64,000 bases of DNA from Welwitschia mirabilis (Eukaryota > Gnetophyta > Gnetopsida > Welwitschiales): assembly GCA_051453625.1 (NCBI GenBank), contig JBOZIK010000001.1, positions 283,293,791 to 283,357,790 on the forward strand, written 5' to 3'. Positions 32,585 through 44,480 of the stretch are shown piece after piece; positions within the stretch are counted from its first letter, which is position 1, and every line of letters begins with the position of its first letter. The position numbers and the translations under genes were made by a program. The notes under the pieces are model-generated. The model was given only the letters and a program-made list of their open reading frames with translations. It was not told the DNA's origin and ran no database searches.

Positions 32585-33760
32585 ATCTTAAGCAACAGAA
32601 AGATATTATGGGAGAGGATGCTTATCATAATTAATGATCATGCTTACATGGAGAACGATGCCAAGGGAATTATAATGCAAGAGTATCAAAGATCAATTTT
32701 CTCTCTTCTACAATAACTCTCATGTAAAAATTAAGTCAACCTTAGTACCCTAACTTACATAAATTTAATAATCACATATTTAAAGGAATTGAGATATTTT
32801 AGAGAGAAATACAAGTTTTTGTACAGCCAAGAACATATAAGAAGTTGTGTTTTTCAAATAAAATATAAAAGACTATTTTGCTTTAATTTTTTACTTATTT
32901 TATTATGTTATATATGTGCTTGTGGTTTCTAAGTAATGGTTGTTTCAAGATCGTTAGTCCTTAGGTTGTGATAAATTCATATAAGAGCCATTTATTGATA
33001 ACACCATTATTTAGCATAGTAGGCACTATTGTATCAAGTGGTAGGAATTGTAAAGAAGAGGAGACATGTGTGATGGAGAAATAAGGATTTTCATATTCAA
33101 GATATTTAGGCAAAAAATGGCTTATGACATTGATAATTCCCTCCAAATAAAAGTGGGGTTGGCTAACAAGTGGTTTTTGTAGCATCACAAAGATAGTTCA
33201 AGTTGAAATATTCTGCTTTGGAGATATTCGTCTTATTTTTATTTAATTCTAAGGTTTTTTTTTTTAACTGATAAGTTGTAAGATATAGGTTTCTTTATAA
33301 TAGGTTTTTGTTTTGGATTTAAGTTGGCATTCCATTATAACAACCAAAAAAGTTTTATATTTGAAATCCATCTTCAACTTTAGTTTTATATGTATGAAAG
33401 GTTATTTTAAGATTAAAAAAAAATATTATGATAATGTTATATTCACTAGTTTATAAATAGTGATATCTTATTATTATTATTAATATAACCATGTGATTTT
33501 TTACAATTATTATTTATACCATGTAATAATTTTTACAATTATTATTTTCTCCCAAGAGGCTAAAAACCACATACAAAATTCATCTTCCTTTCATCTCTCC
33601 ATTTTCATTTTTACATGCCCCTTAAATTTAAATAAAATAATTACATTTGAATAAACTAAATAATGAATAATATAAAAACCTCAAAACTAAAATATACAAA
33701 TATAAAAGAAGTAAGAGAAGTAAATATAAATGAAAATAAAATAAAAATAAAATCATAGTA
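32585..33760 (+). repeat. 1.2-kb tandem unit C
   Basis: This is the third collinear copy, starting near AATATCTTAAGCAACAGAAAG and ending in A-rich sequence at about 33750. The minus-strand open frame 33188-32961 lies in it and has a relative in the inverted unit at 37719-38009. Confidence 0.82.
32961..33188 (-). other. Conserved-looking 75-residue open segment in unit C, unknown
   Basis: The segment reads GIINVISHFLPKYLEYENPY, then FSITHVSSSLQFLPLDT, then an NNGVINKWLLYEFITT end. I do not recognise it. A relative occurs on the plus strand in the inverted unit D (37719-38009: INVISHFMSVHLQYKH, then ENHYSSIIHLSLPLWFLPLD) and a weaker one at 39665-39468. Unit B is interrupted by stops here. The similarity may simply reflect shared DNA ancestry. 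Confidence 0.3.
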
Positions 33761-34189
33761 TTAAATTTGATGAAATTTTTAAAACTTTGACATTTTTCAA
33801 TAAAAATATAAGAGATTCATTTCATCTTAGTTTAGGTACTTTTATACTAATAAATTATGTTTTTAATTATGAAAATTCACAAATAACAACTTTCATCAAT
33901 TTTATTATATTTCATATGGATTAAAGATTGTATATTTATCTTTTCATTTCCAAATACTATTACTTGAATTTTTAATATTTATTTTATTATTAAACATGTT
34001 AATAAAATTATTTTACACATATCACTTTTATTATTTCACATTTTTTCAATCAATAAAACATATTACTTTTATTAATTAAATTCTTTTATTTAGACTTACT
34101 TTTTAATTACTATAATATAATATTATTTACTAATAAATATATTGACATTTCATATTAACTAAGAATATTTTTTTTAAAAAAATTCCTAG

Positions 34190-34408
34190 AAAATTTTGGC
34201 GATGAGTGAGGCATTAACGTTTTGTGAATTATCACCATTATTAACATTAAATATGGGAAAAGTTAATTTTCAATGTGGTAAAAGTCAATGTCAATGTTGA
34301 GGAAAATGTAGTTAGGTTTAATACTTGTATCCTTGTCTAAAACATAATAGAACTTGATATCTCTTGATTAAATATTAGTTGTATTTATAACATACATTTA
34401 AGCTAGTG
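34190..34408. mobile_element. Foldback element, copy 3, half only
   Basis: It matches the right half of copies 1 and 2: GGCATTAACxTTT, then AATxTAGTTAGG-type sequence, TTATAACATACATTTAAGC and TAGTG at the edge. The left half is missing. Beyond its edge (34409-34490) the sequence is the complement of the DNA left of copies 1 and 2. Confidence 0.65.
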
Positions 34409-34619
34409 ATCACATGTTATTGATTGCAAGTAAAAAATAAATAACTAATGAATAGTAGTATAATAAATGGTTTTAAAATATGGAGTATAAGAAATGATGA
34501 AAGATTTTACTTTATTTTGATACAAGTAATAAAATATCATAAAAATATCTCAAAAGTGAGATTTTTAAAAATGTATTTTATGTTATAGATATTATTAAAG
34601 TAAGTGTTTGAAGAAGGTA

Positions 34620-34960
34620 TTTTTATGTAGTGGAAAGGAAAGTTAAAGCATAAAGAAATGAAAAGCCTTAGAAATCATAAATGACTTAAGCGAATAAGGC
34701 CATTGTGTAATGGAAAGAAAAATTAGAGCATTAAGAAATAATAAGGCTTAGGAATCATGAATGAATAAGAGAATGGGATAATTATGTACTAGTGAAATAA
34801 GTTAAAGTATCTAGAAATGAACAGCACAAATAACTTAAGATAATGAACCATTATGTACTAAATATAAAAGTGGCATGTGAACAAATGAGAATCCTTCATC
34901 TTCATAAATGATTTAAGATAATGAAGCATGATATAGTTAATTGAAAAGTTGAAGCATCAT
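34620..34960 (+). repeat. Minisatellite array, unit about 75-80 bp (inverted relative of 40029-40400)
   Basis: Units begin around 34630 (TGTAGTGGAAAGGAAAGTTA), 34708 (TGTGTAATGGAAAGAAAAAT), 34785 (TATGTACTAGTGAAATAAG) and 34853. Each has AAAGCATxxAGAAATxAxAAG-type sequence and ATGAxTxAxxATAATGxACC. They are the complement of the 40 kb array. Confidence 0.65.
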
Positions 34961-36180
34961 AATGAACTTCTCAACTTTTAAAAAATTAGAGGTTGGAGAT
35001 CATTGTCTCAAGCAAAATAAAACAAAAATTTAGGATACCTTAAGTCTACATAATCATAGTATTAGGTTATATATAAAGATAACAACCCAATAATATTTAA
35101 TTATAGCTACTAGGACATACTCATATTATTAAATTTTTATTAATTTTTTAATGTTAATTAAAGCCAGTTTTTAAAGTGTTAAGTATGGAGGTTAATGAAA
35201 AGTATGAAACTACGTTTCAAAATTTTTCAGTGTAATGTTTTAGCATCTATCCAATTAAGGATATGAAGAATCTATTGTGGGGTTTAGCTCCCTATATTAC
35301 AATTGCATGTTGAATATGTAACACATATAATAGAAAATACAATATAGAAATTTGATAAATTTGAATTTCATTATTCATTAATAATTTAGCTAAAGTGATT
35401 CTTTGATAGAGTACTTGTTAATATCTGGTAAAGATTCCTTAGTAATGGCAATCGATGAAAATGGTAGACTTGTTTCAAAAAAAATTAATTTTATACATAG
35501 TATTCAATTTGTGATGCAAAGTAGGATTTACCAGCTCCTTAAAGAATTGACTATGCATAAAATTTCAATACAAAGTTTAGATCAATTAAGCATTAAATTT
35601 GATAGTTCATGAAGAGTAAAGAAAATAAATATCAAAATTAATTTTTATCAAGGAAAAAGGTAATGCTAGATAATTATGGATATGATGAACATGCACAAAG
35701 AACTATATAGTAACATTGCATTATTAAATTAAAGAATATAAATTTTATTGTAAGAAATGTGTAGTATTGTGATTCTTCTTATATACCTAATTTTCAAGAG
35801 ATTATAAGTTTTAAATAGTAAACATGTGATAATTAAAAAAATTAAAACCAAAATAATGTAGTATTATTTATCAATCTATAAGCTAGATTAATCAAAGGAT
35901 TTATCTTACAATGTTGTACATCATTATTGATTGCCTTTACAAGATGGTACTTTGCCTAATGGAAATAGCAATATGAAGTAGTAATTGCAAAACTTACAAA
36001 ATTCAGAGCTAACATTTTTTTAAATAATTAACAACCTCAAGGGGAGGATAAGATTAGTAAACATTAAATAAAAGAAGGCATTAAGAAAAAAGAAAATCCA
36101 AGATATTAAGAAGTCTAATTATCAAATGTAGAGGCATTAGTAATAATTTTGTTATGCATATTGTTATTACTTCTATTATA
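34961..36180. other. Central spacer of the palindrome, no recognised gene
   Basis: This A+T-rich DNA has no counterpart in the arms. It holds a 69-codon plus-strand frame at 35403-35612 (IEYLLISGKDSLVMAIDENG, later SLDQLSIKFDSS) that I do not recognise. It has no partner and no supporting context, so coding is doubtful. Confidence 0.45.
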
Positions 36181-38920
36181 AAAAATATTATTACTAAATC
36201 TAAAATATTAATAAATTTATTACTATGCTAATATAAATTATTTATTAATAACATTGTATTATAGAAATTAACAAGTAACTCTAAACAAAAGAACTTTATT
36301 AATAAAAGTAATATATTTTATTGATTAATAAAAATACAAAATATTAAAAGTAATATATTTATAATAATGTTAGTAATTAAATTAATATATTTTATTATAT
36401 CTTAAGATGGTTACTAATAAAACAAATATTAAAAATACAAGTGATAATAGTTGGAAATGATAAGACTAATATACAAGTTATAATCCATGTGAATTTTCAC
36501 AATTAAAAATACAATTTTCTATTATAAAAAGGCTTAAACCAAGATGAAACATTTAATTATATTTCTATTAAAAAATTCTAAAATTTTGTAAAATTTCACT
36601 ATATTTTAATACTATGAGTTATTATTTATTTTATTTTCATTTATCTTTATTTCCCTTGTTTTGTTTATATTTATATTTTTTGAAGTTTTTTTATATTATT
36701 TATTATTTAGTTCATTTAAATGTAATTATTAAATTCAAATTTAAAGGACATCAAAAANNNNNNNNNNNNNNNNNNNNNNNNNNNNNNNNNNNNNNNNNNN
36801 NNNNNNNNNNNNNNNNNNNNNNNNNNNNNNNNNNNNNNNNNNNNNNNNNNNNNNNNNNNNNNNNNNNNNNNNNNNNNNNNNNNNNNNNNNNNNNNNNNNN
36901 NNNNNNNNNNNNNNNNNNNNNNNNNNNNNNNNNNNNNNNNNNNNNNNNNNNNNNNNNNNNNNNNNNNNNNNNNNNNNNNNNNNNNNNNNNNNNNNNNNNN
37001 NNNNNNNNNNNNNNNNNNNNNNNNNNNNNNNNNNNNNNNNNNNNNNNNNNNNNNNNNNNNNNNNNNNNNNNNNNNNNNNNNNNNNNNNNNNNNNNNNNNN
37101 NNNNNNNNNNNNNNNNNNNNNNNNNNNNNNNNNNNNNNNNNNNNNNNNNNNNNNNNNNNNNNNNNNNNNNNNNNNNNNNNNNNNNNNNNNNNNNNNNNNN
37201 NNNNNNNNNNNNNNNNNNNNNNNNNNNNNNNNNNNNNNNNNAAATTTAAAGGACATCAAAAACAAAAATGGGAAGATGAAAGGGATGACATGAAAAAATA
37301 GAAAAGTGAATTTTGTACTTGGGTTTTGACCTCTTAGGAAAAAATAATAATTATTAAAAAGTATTACATTTTAAAAATAATAATTATAAAAAATATTAAA
37401 TGGTTTTATTAATAATAATATGATAGCACTATTTCTAAGTTGGGCATCATAATATTATCATACTTTTTAGTTCCCTAGTCCTAAAATAACCTTTTATATC
37501 TAAAAAACTAATCTTGAAGATAACTTTCAAACATAGAACTTTCTTAACTATTATAATGGGATGGCAACTTAAATCCAAAATAAAACCCTACTATAAGAAA
37601 ACTATATCTTATAACTTGTAATTTAAATTAAGAGAAAATAATGAAATTTAAAAATAAATAAGAATAAAACAAATATTTTCAAAGTAGAATATTTCAATTT
37701 TACTATCTTTGTGAAACCATGAAAGCCTATTTTTTAACATATCTTACTTTTCTTCTAAAAGTACTTATTAATGTTATAAGTCATTTTATGTCTGTACATC
37801 TCCAATATAAACATCTCCAATATGAAAACCATTATTCCTCTATCATACATCTTTCCCTTCCTTTGTGGTTCTTGCCACTAGATACACCACTGTATCCTAT
37901 GCTAAATTTAAAAATGTTGCTCTCAACAAATGGCTCTTCTATGAGTTTACCACAACTCAAGGATCAGCACTTTTTGACTAATCATTCATCAAAAATTATA
38001 AGAACATAGAAAGCAAAAAATTATAAGAAAAAACTTTTTTCGAAAAAATAGGATTTTATAGTTTATTTGGAAAACCTAACTTCTTACATGACCTTGGTTA
38101 TGAAGAAATTGTATTTCACTTAAAAGTGCCTCAATTCCTCTAGATATATCATTATTATATTTATGTAATTTAGGTTACTAAGGTTGATTCAATATTTGTA
38201 CAAGAGTTATTCTAGAGGAAATAATATTAAAGTTTGACACCCTTACATTACAATGTCTTTCTCATCATTCTCTACATAAGCGTGGTTATTGATTACACTA
38301 AGCATCCACTCTCATAATCTCTTTTTATTACTTGGCATATTTTTATCATTTTATTAATAACTTAGAATACTTTTATTTGACATTTGACTTGTAGACGTTA
38401 TGTTGATGTTTAGTATCTGTTTAGTAACTACTCCTAAGGGGATCCTTTCTATAGGTATTCTTTTCATCTGTTGATTTAGTTCTTTTGCAATGTATGATCA
38501 TGCATTTCTTCTACTACAATATCACCTGGTGTAGTAAGATTTTGAATAGTTGTAATTTCTATGTTACATGAACATAAAGAAGAGTAATTTTATTACAAAT
38601 AAAATAATAATAAAGTAGGGAAGTCATGAGAAAGTTTAAGTTATACCTTCTAGAATGTCATTGCCTTTATTACCATTATATACATTCAAGGAGTTTGTTG
38701 TTTGCCTCTCACAATTTTTTACCCCTCATGATTTAGAACTTACTAGTGTTCCATCTTGAAATCCATTCGACTTTATCGTTCTTTGATTTCTAAAGACCCT
38801 AGGAAGAAGTCAACTTTGCATTAAAACCTTAGAAAATGAAAACAGACACATATAGAGGAAGATATAGGCTTTTTTATTAGTATTTGTAATTAACCTAAGA
38901 ATTATTTATGGCTATAGAAA
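36180..38920 (-). repeat. Right arm of the large palindrome, with one inverted unit (D)
   Basis: From left to right the arm is the complement of the left arm's tail (36180-36640), a single 1.2-kb unit with a gap (about 36640-38330), and the lead (38340-38920). An example is AAGCATCCACTCTCATAATC at about 38300-38320, the complement of GATTATGAGAGTGGATGCTT, which matches the unit anchor of A, B and C. Confidence 0.8.
36758..37241. other. Assembly gap, 484 N, with duplicated flanks
   Basis: The 21 bases at 36737-36757 are repeated exactly at 37242-37262. Contig ends probably overlap, so the gap size is doubtful. Confidence 0.95.
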
Positions 38921-38989
38921 TAAAATAAAATAACAACCTAGATAAACTATAACATTAAAAAAATTCAAAAAACTCATTTCATTAAAACA

Positions 38990-39480
38990 TTATAATAAGC
39001 TTTTTCCCTTAAAATCATAAGTTAAATTTTACAAATTTTTCATTTAATTTTACAAATTTTTTATGTAATTTGATAATTTTGTTTTTTAAGTTTATAAGAC
39101 TATGTATTAAATTTATAAATTTACTATTTATGATTTTCTTATTTATTTAATTTTGTAAGTTAATTTACTAATTTTCTAAGTTTATTATTTCGATTTATAA
39201 GTTTGTTTTTTAATTTTATACATTTATTATTTACTTTTATAAGTTTATAGGTTTTTAATTTTATAATCTGTAGATTTTTTTTTAACTTTTACAAGTTTAT
39301 AATTTTTTAATTTTATAAGTTTATTATTAGTTATTTAATTATATAAGTTATTAATTTACTTCAGTAAGTTTATTTTTTATCTCATAAGCTTTTTAATTTC
39401 ATAATTTTATGTATTTGTTATTTCATTTTATAATTTATAAGTTTTTAATTTTATAAGTTTTCTAAGTTTATAAATTAAAT
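38990..39480 (+). repeat. A+T-rich low-complexity tract
   Basis: Variants of TTTTATAAGTTTATAGGTTTTTAATTTTATAAG recur in irregular order. The complement of the same vocabulary is found at 28930-29045, outside the left arm, so it may be a decayed outer part of the palindrome. Confidence 0.5.
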
Positions 39481-39499
39481 TTATAAGTTTTTATAACTT

Positions 39500-40028
39500 T
39501 ATAAGGAATTAATGACATAGATATTATTGTACATAAAGAAAGATCTAAACTCAACAGATGTAAGATAGTAGCCTTTTTAAATCTAGCATAAGATGCAATG
39601 GTGTATCTAATGGCAGAAACCATAAAGGAGGGAAGATATGTGTGATAGAGAAATAATGGTTTCATACTAGAGGTGTATAGGCATAATATGGCTTATCACA
39701 TTTATAAGTAGCTTGAGAGAAAAGTGGAATATGCTGACAAGAGGATTCTATAGTTTCACAGAGATAGCAAAAAATTGAAATATTCTACTTTGAAGATATT
39801 TGTTTTATTTTTGTTTACTTTTAAATTTCATTATTTTCTCTTATTTAAAATAATAAGTTATAAAATAGAGATTTCTTTATGTAGGTTTTTGTTTTGAATT
39901 TAAGTTGGCATTCCATAAAAATAGCCAAGAAAATTCTATATTTGAAAGTCCTCTTCAAGATTAGTTTTATACATATGGAAGGTCATTTTATGATTAAGAA
40001 ACTAAAAGGTATGATATTGTCATGATGA
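39500..40028 (+). repeat. Partial 1.2-kb unit E, direct orientation
   Basis: It matches the second half of units A-C: GGGAAGATATGTGTGATAGA, TTTCACAGAGATAG, TTGGCATTCCAT, TATGATATTGTCATGATGAC. It ends where the 80-bp minisatellite begins. Confidence 0.7.
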
Positions 40029-40400
40029 CTCTCATTTATTGATGGTAACTTTTATATCCACTACACAATGGCTCATAACCTCCTCATCTTAAGCCATACA
40101 TGAAGGCTAGGGACTCTCATTTATTGATGGTAACTTCTATATCCACTACCCAATGACCCATTATCTTAAGTTATATATGAAATCCAAGGCTTTTCATTTC
40201 TAGATGCTTTACCTTTCCCCTCTACTACATAATTAACCCATTCTCCTAAGTCATTAATGATGCCTAAGGCTTATTATTTATTGAGGCTTTAACTTTTATT
40301 TCCACAACATGACAGCCTTGTTCTCTAAAGTCATTTATGATTCTGAAGGCTTTTTATTTCTTAATGATTTAACTTTTTCTTAATACATAAAAATGCAATC
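40029..40400 (+). repeat. Minisatellite array, unit 77-85 bp, about 4.5 units
   Basis: Unit starts lie at 40029, 40114, about 40191, about 40270 and about 40350. The first two share CTCTCATTTATTGATGGTAA and TATATCCACTAC exactly or nearly, and later units are more diverged. The array is the inverted relative of 34620-34960. Confidence 0.8.
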
Positions 40401-40644
40401 TTAAAACACTTACTTTATTCATTTCTATGATATAAAGTACATTCTTTAAACACTTACTTTATTTATTTTTATGACATCAAATACATTATTCAAAACTTTA
40501 CTTTTAAGATATCCTTATAATATTTTATTACTTTCATCAAAATAAAGTAAATTTTTTGTTCATTTCTAATAATCCATATTTTTAGATCATTTATTATCAA
40601 TAATGTTCATTCATTATTCTTACTTGTAATTAATGACACATAAC

Positions 40645-41119
40645 CATTAACTTAAATGTATATTATATATATATATATATTTGGTCGAGAGATATAAAAT
40701 TTGATTTTATTTCAGACAAGGATATAAGCATCAAACCTGCTTACATTTTTCATCCACATTGGCATTGGTTTTAACCATAGTGAAAGATGATCTTGCCCAT
40801 AGTTAACATTAACTTTAATCATAAAGCTAATGTTGACCATTCAAAAAAAAGTAAATGTCTTATTCTCAGCTAGAAGTTTCTATGAAAATCATGGCCAAAA
40901 ATAGGAAAATTTTAGTCCAGATCGATGCATTAACTTTTTATGAAAAATCAACATTGACTTTTTAATTAAAGTCAATATTGATTATAAATAAAGTTAAAAT
41001 TTACTATGGTTAAAGTCATGTCAATCTAGAGGTAAAATACAATTAGATTTAATGCTTGCACCCTCATCTGAAAGGCAATAGAATTTTATATTTCTTAGCC
41101 AAATATTAGATGTATATAT
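40645..41119. mobile_element. Foldback element, copy 2, about 475 bp
   Basis: The copy is palindromic like copy 1. The left half starts TTAACTTAAATGTATATT and contains a TA microsatellite (40661-40680). The right half ends AATATACATTTAAGC, TCATG. DNA left of it (40560-40644) is shared with copy 1, but DNA right of it is not, so the right edge is a family boundary. Confidence 0.75.
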
Positions 41120-42533
41120 AATATACATTTAAGCTCATGTAGAATAAGTGTTGAAGATATTTTTTTATATTTCTAATTATTATTATAATAGATTATTAAA
41201 ATAATAATTAGTTAGTAATCTTAATAAATAATTTAATTTGTATGAGTACATAATATTAATTAATCAATCATTTGTTTATTAAATATGTAGTAGTATTCTT
41301 TCTTAATCGTGATGTTTTCTTGAGAGTTAAATATAATTATTATAAATAAATGGTTGTTCTATTAATCATTTAATAAAAGCTTNNNNNNNNNNTTTATCTA
41401 TAAAAAAGTGTATCTATATATTTTTTTTAATATGGAGCTCGGTAATGACACATATCCAACTATAATAGTAATTTGTGACCTTTTCATTATGTATTACTCA
41501 TTTGCAAATTTCAAGAAAATAATCTTATCTTATAAGAACCTTAGCTTAAAATCAAATACACTTAGAAATAATAATGATTATGGGCTTAAATTAATAAGGA
41601 AGATACCAATCTCGAAACATTAATGATCTTACTCCCTACTTAGAAGTATATCCACTACAATTTCCTAAACAAATAATTTAATTACACCTAAGGCCTTATA
41701 GTATGCCAATCAGGTCATCCAAAGATTCAAACCCATCACCTTCTAAATGAAGGATGAATGTTCTCCTAGTTAGGCTATCATTTCATTTGCAATCCTAGAT
41801 TAATAAAAATATTTTACACAATATAAGAAATATTATCTTACATAACATAATAAATATACTAGTTAAATAATATAATTATTATTTAACTTACCTTCATAAA
41901 TAACCCTTATGTAAGACCTTATTACTTTATTTTCCATCTTACGAACTCCTCTGCTTCTTATTTAAGTGAATCGATGTAAGAGATATCTATAAATTTTGGA
42001 AATAAAACATATTTTAGCCCTTAAAACTTATATTACTACCAAATTTTAAAAATAATATATCTTTTCTAAAACTATCACATTTATATCTTTTAAATTTTCA
42101 CATGAAATTTTGAAATAATTAGAGCCTATTAAATGGAAAGTTAAAAACATTAAAAAATTAGAAATAATATCTTTTACATCTCTTATCCTTCTAAAACATA
42201 TCATTCATAACTTTCCCTTTTATGAGATATTTTCATCTCTTCTTTTTAAGCATCTTTTTCAATTACTTACTATCTTTTTTTTATGTCACATTACTTAACC
42301 ATTTTACTATACATTTTTCATTACTTTTTGCTAAATATTGTTATGTTATTCATGTGTATCTTTTTTTTTTTCTTTTTTTTTTAAATCACATCATATACTT
42401 ATCACTTGAATAGTATTGATTAATTATTAATTAATGTCTTAAATAATTAAGACATAAATTATTTGCCAAATATAGTCACTAACTGGGGTTACATGTTAAC
42501 ATGTTAATTTTTTCATTCTTATTATTCTTCTAT

Positions 42534-42605
<72 letters not shown>

Positions 42606-43300
42606 GCTATAAATAAAATATTAAATACAAGTAGTCATAATATCATTATAATATGTAAAACAAGATCATATTTGTAATATTCAAATGCATACTATTATTA
42701 TATTATGTGAAATAAGCTTGGTACATCTTCATAAAATACTATTTATTATTGAATTAAAGTTATTTGATGGAAAACAAACATTACAATATTTAATTAAAAA
42801 TGATGTGTATTTTCTAAAGCTTTACATTCAAAGGTCAATGGTTAATGTTAATGGAAAAATAAATCTTCTTAAACTACATTAAAGAAGTGGGCACATTAAC
42901 TTCAAAAGCCTTAAGAGGTTGTAGGAAACATAGAAGAGAATTTCAAGGTTTATCATAATAACCATAATAAACCTACTTATGAATGATCATATTTTACTAA
43001 AAGTTAAAAAATAAATATATCCAAAAGGATTAAATTTATAAGTTCCACATTATTAGTAGTAGTTCATTGTGATGTTTATAGATTTTTAAAAAATACATTT
43101 AATATTTTATCACATTTATTGGTTAGTATAATTGATATACATCCATTTACTTTTTGAAAAGTAAATCATTGATCCTAATTATGTTTTACTCATATAAAAA
43201 TTATCTTGAAGAAAAAACTTAAAAATAATAAAATATCAATAATTGAAAAAGAAAAGTAAATACATAAATATAGACTTTTATAATTTCCTAAGTAACTATG
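41120..43300. other. A+T-rich DNA without a recognisable gene
   Basis: It contains a 10-N gap (41383-41392) and a compound microsatellite. Several short open frames (for example 41408-41623, 42222-42413, 42685-42882) have no recognisable content and T- or A-rich composition. Confidence 0.5.
42537..42603 (+). repeat. Compound microsatellite (TA)n(TG)n
   Basis: About 14 TA units are followed by about 19 TG units. Confidence 0.97.
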
Positions 43301-43699
43301 AAATAGTTTATAAGAGCAATCTACCTTATACACCTCAGTTTAACGAAGGAATAAAATGTAGAGGGAGTAAAAAATCTAGAGTTCTTACATGTATAGAGTT
43401 TATTGCAACATTTAATGGCTAAGGAAGGGGAGATTAGTATGGAACATCCCAGCCTTACCAAGTTTGATAATAAGAGGATAAGAAACATATCACAAGTTGT
43501 AGGCATGGCAAATAAGGGGAAAGCAATAAGAAGCCCTTTTTTAGACAAGATTAGCATAGTAGGATTCTAGGTTTTTGAAATCTTGATAATGAAAGGAGAA
43601 AGAGTAATGGCAAAATCTATGAAGGTAGGCATCAATTAAGGAGAAGATTAGTAGTAGAGAAAAGGTTAAAGACCTTAAGAATTTTTTAGTTATTATATT

Positions 43700-44480
43700 A
43701 TCCTTTTGTCTTCTTTTAAGTTAGTTATGATGTTTGGCATAGTGAATTTTTTTAAGGATATTAGAACATTCAAGATAAAGTCCTCTCCTAAGCATTTTAT
43801 TAATGCAAAAAAGAGGTTAAAATTTAGTTTGATAGATTACTTTATCTCTTTAATCCCTTTGCAAGTATAGAAGTAATCTAAAATTGGGTTGCCTTAGGAT
43901 GGTTTAGTATCTCATCTATGTAAATGATGACCACGGTAAAGCAAATGGTTTTGTTTAAATTCAAATCTGAAGAGGATCTGAGAAATGTAATGCTAAGATT
44001 CATGGTTCTTAAGGACTGTAAGTCTTAGCGTAGCATAATGGAAGTCATGAAGGATTGCAAGAAATCTTCCAAAAGTTAATGATTTGGGTAAGGCTAAGAG
44101 ATATTGATTTAACTCTCTAGAGTCAATATTTTCTATAGAAAATAGTAAGCTATTTTGGAGATCTAATAAAACTAGACCTTTTAACTCCTAGCAAAATAAG
44201 AATGGTTCTGATGAAATTTTTCATTTGAATAGATGTTAACCTATTGAAAATATTACAATATTTTGATTCATTGCATAGTATTCAAACAGATATAGCAGAA
44301 CTGGAACATGAAAACTTACCCATGTTATGTTATTTTTGTAAGATGATGGATCACACAAAGAGATTTTTTCTTAAGACTGAGATCACAACTGTGAGAAGTG
44401 TGGATGAAGAAGACATAGTTAAAAAAATTGTAATAGCATGGTATGTGAAGTGTGTAAAAAATGTAATCAAAAATTAAAGA
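43700..44480 (+). pseudogene. LINE ORF1 remnant (DUF4283-like plus zinc knuckle)
   Basis: Around 43950 the translation gives LFKFKSEEDLRNVMLRFMVL, which resembles the FLFKF.sEEd...vl..gPW segment of the DUF4283 domain of plant LINE ORF1 proteins. The open frame 44244-44477 has ENLPMLCYFCKMMDHTKRFF (family: E.LP.fCf.CG.iGH....C), a CCHC knuckle with the last Cys changed to Phe. ORF1 binds the element's RNA. A start codon cannot be fixed. Confidence 0.7.

Larger units (their letters stand above)
29450..34180 (+). repeat. Left arm of a large imperfect palindrome
   Basis: Read from the outside in, the arm has a unique-looking lead (29450-30040), three tandem units of about 1.2 kb and a tail (33760-34180). 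Each part except the extra units has an inverted counterpart in 36180-38920. An example is GTCTGTTTTCATT at about 29500, whose complement is at about 38840; AGGCAATGACA at about 29712 pairs with TGTCATTGCCT at about 38655. Confidence 0.8.

Noticed and set aside
35403-35612. 69-codon frame in the palindrome spacer as a real small gene
   Set aside because: It is open and of mixed composition, but without homolog, promoter, conserved copy or recognisable motif. I kept it only as a remark.
26940-41119. Treating the tandem and inverted repeats as a CRISPR-like array or a centromeric satellite
   Set aside because: Units are long, diverged and few, there are no short identical repeats with unique spacers, and there is no monomer ladder of uniform length.
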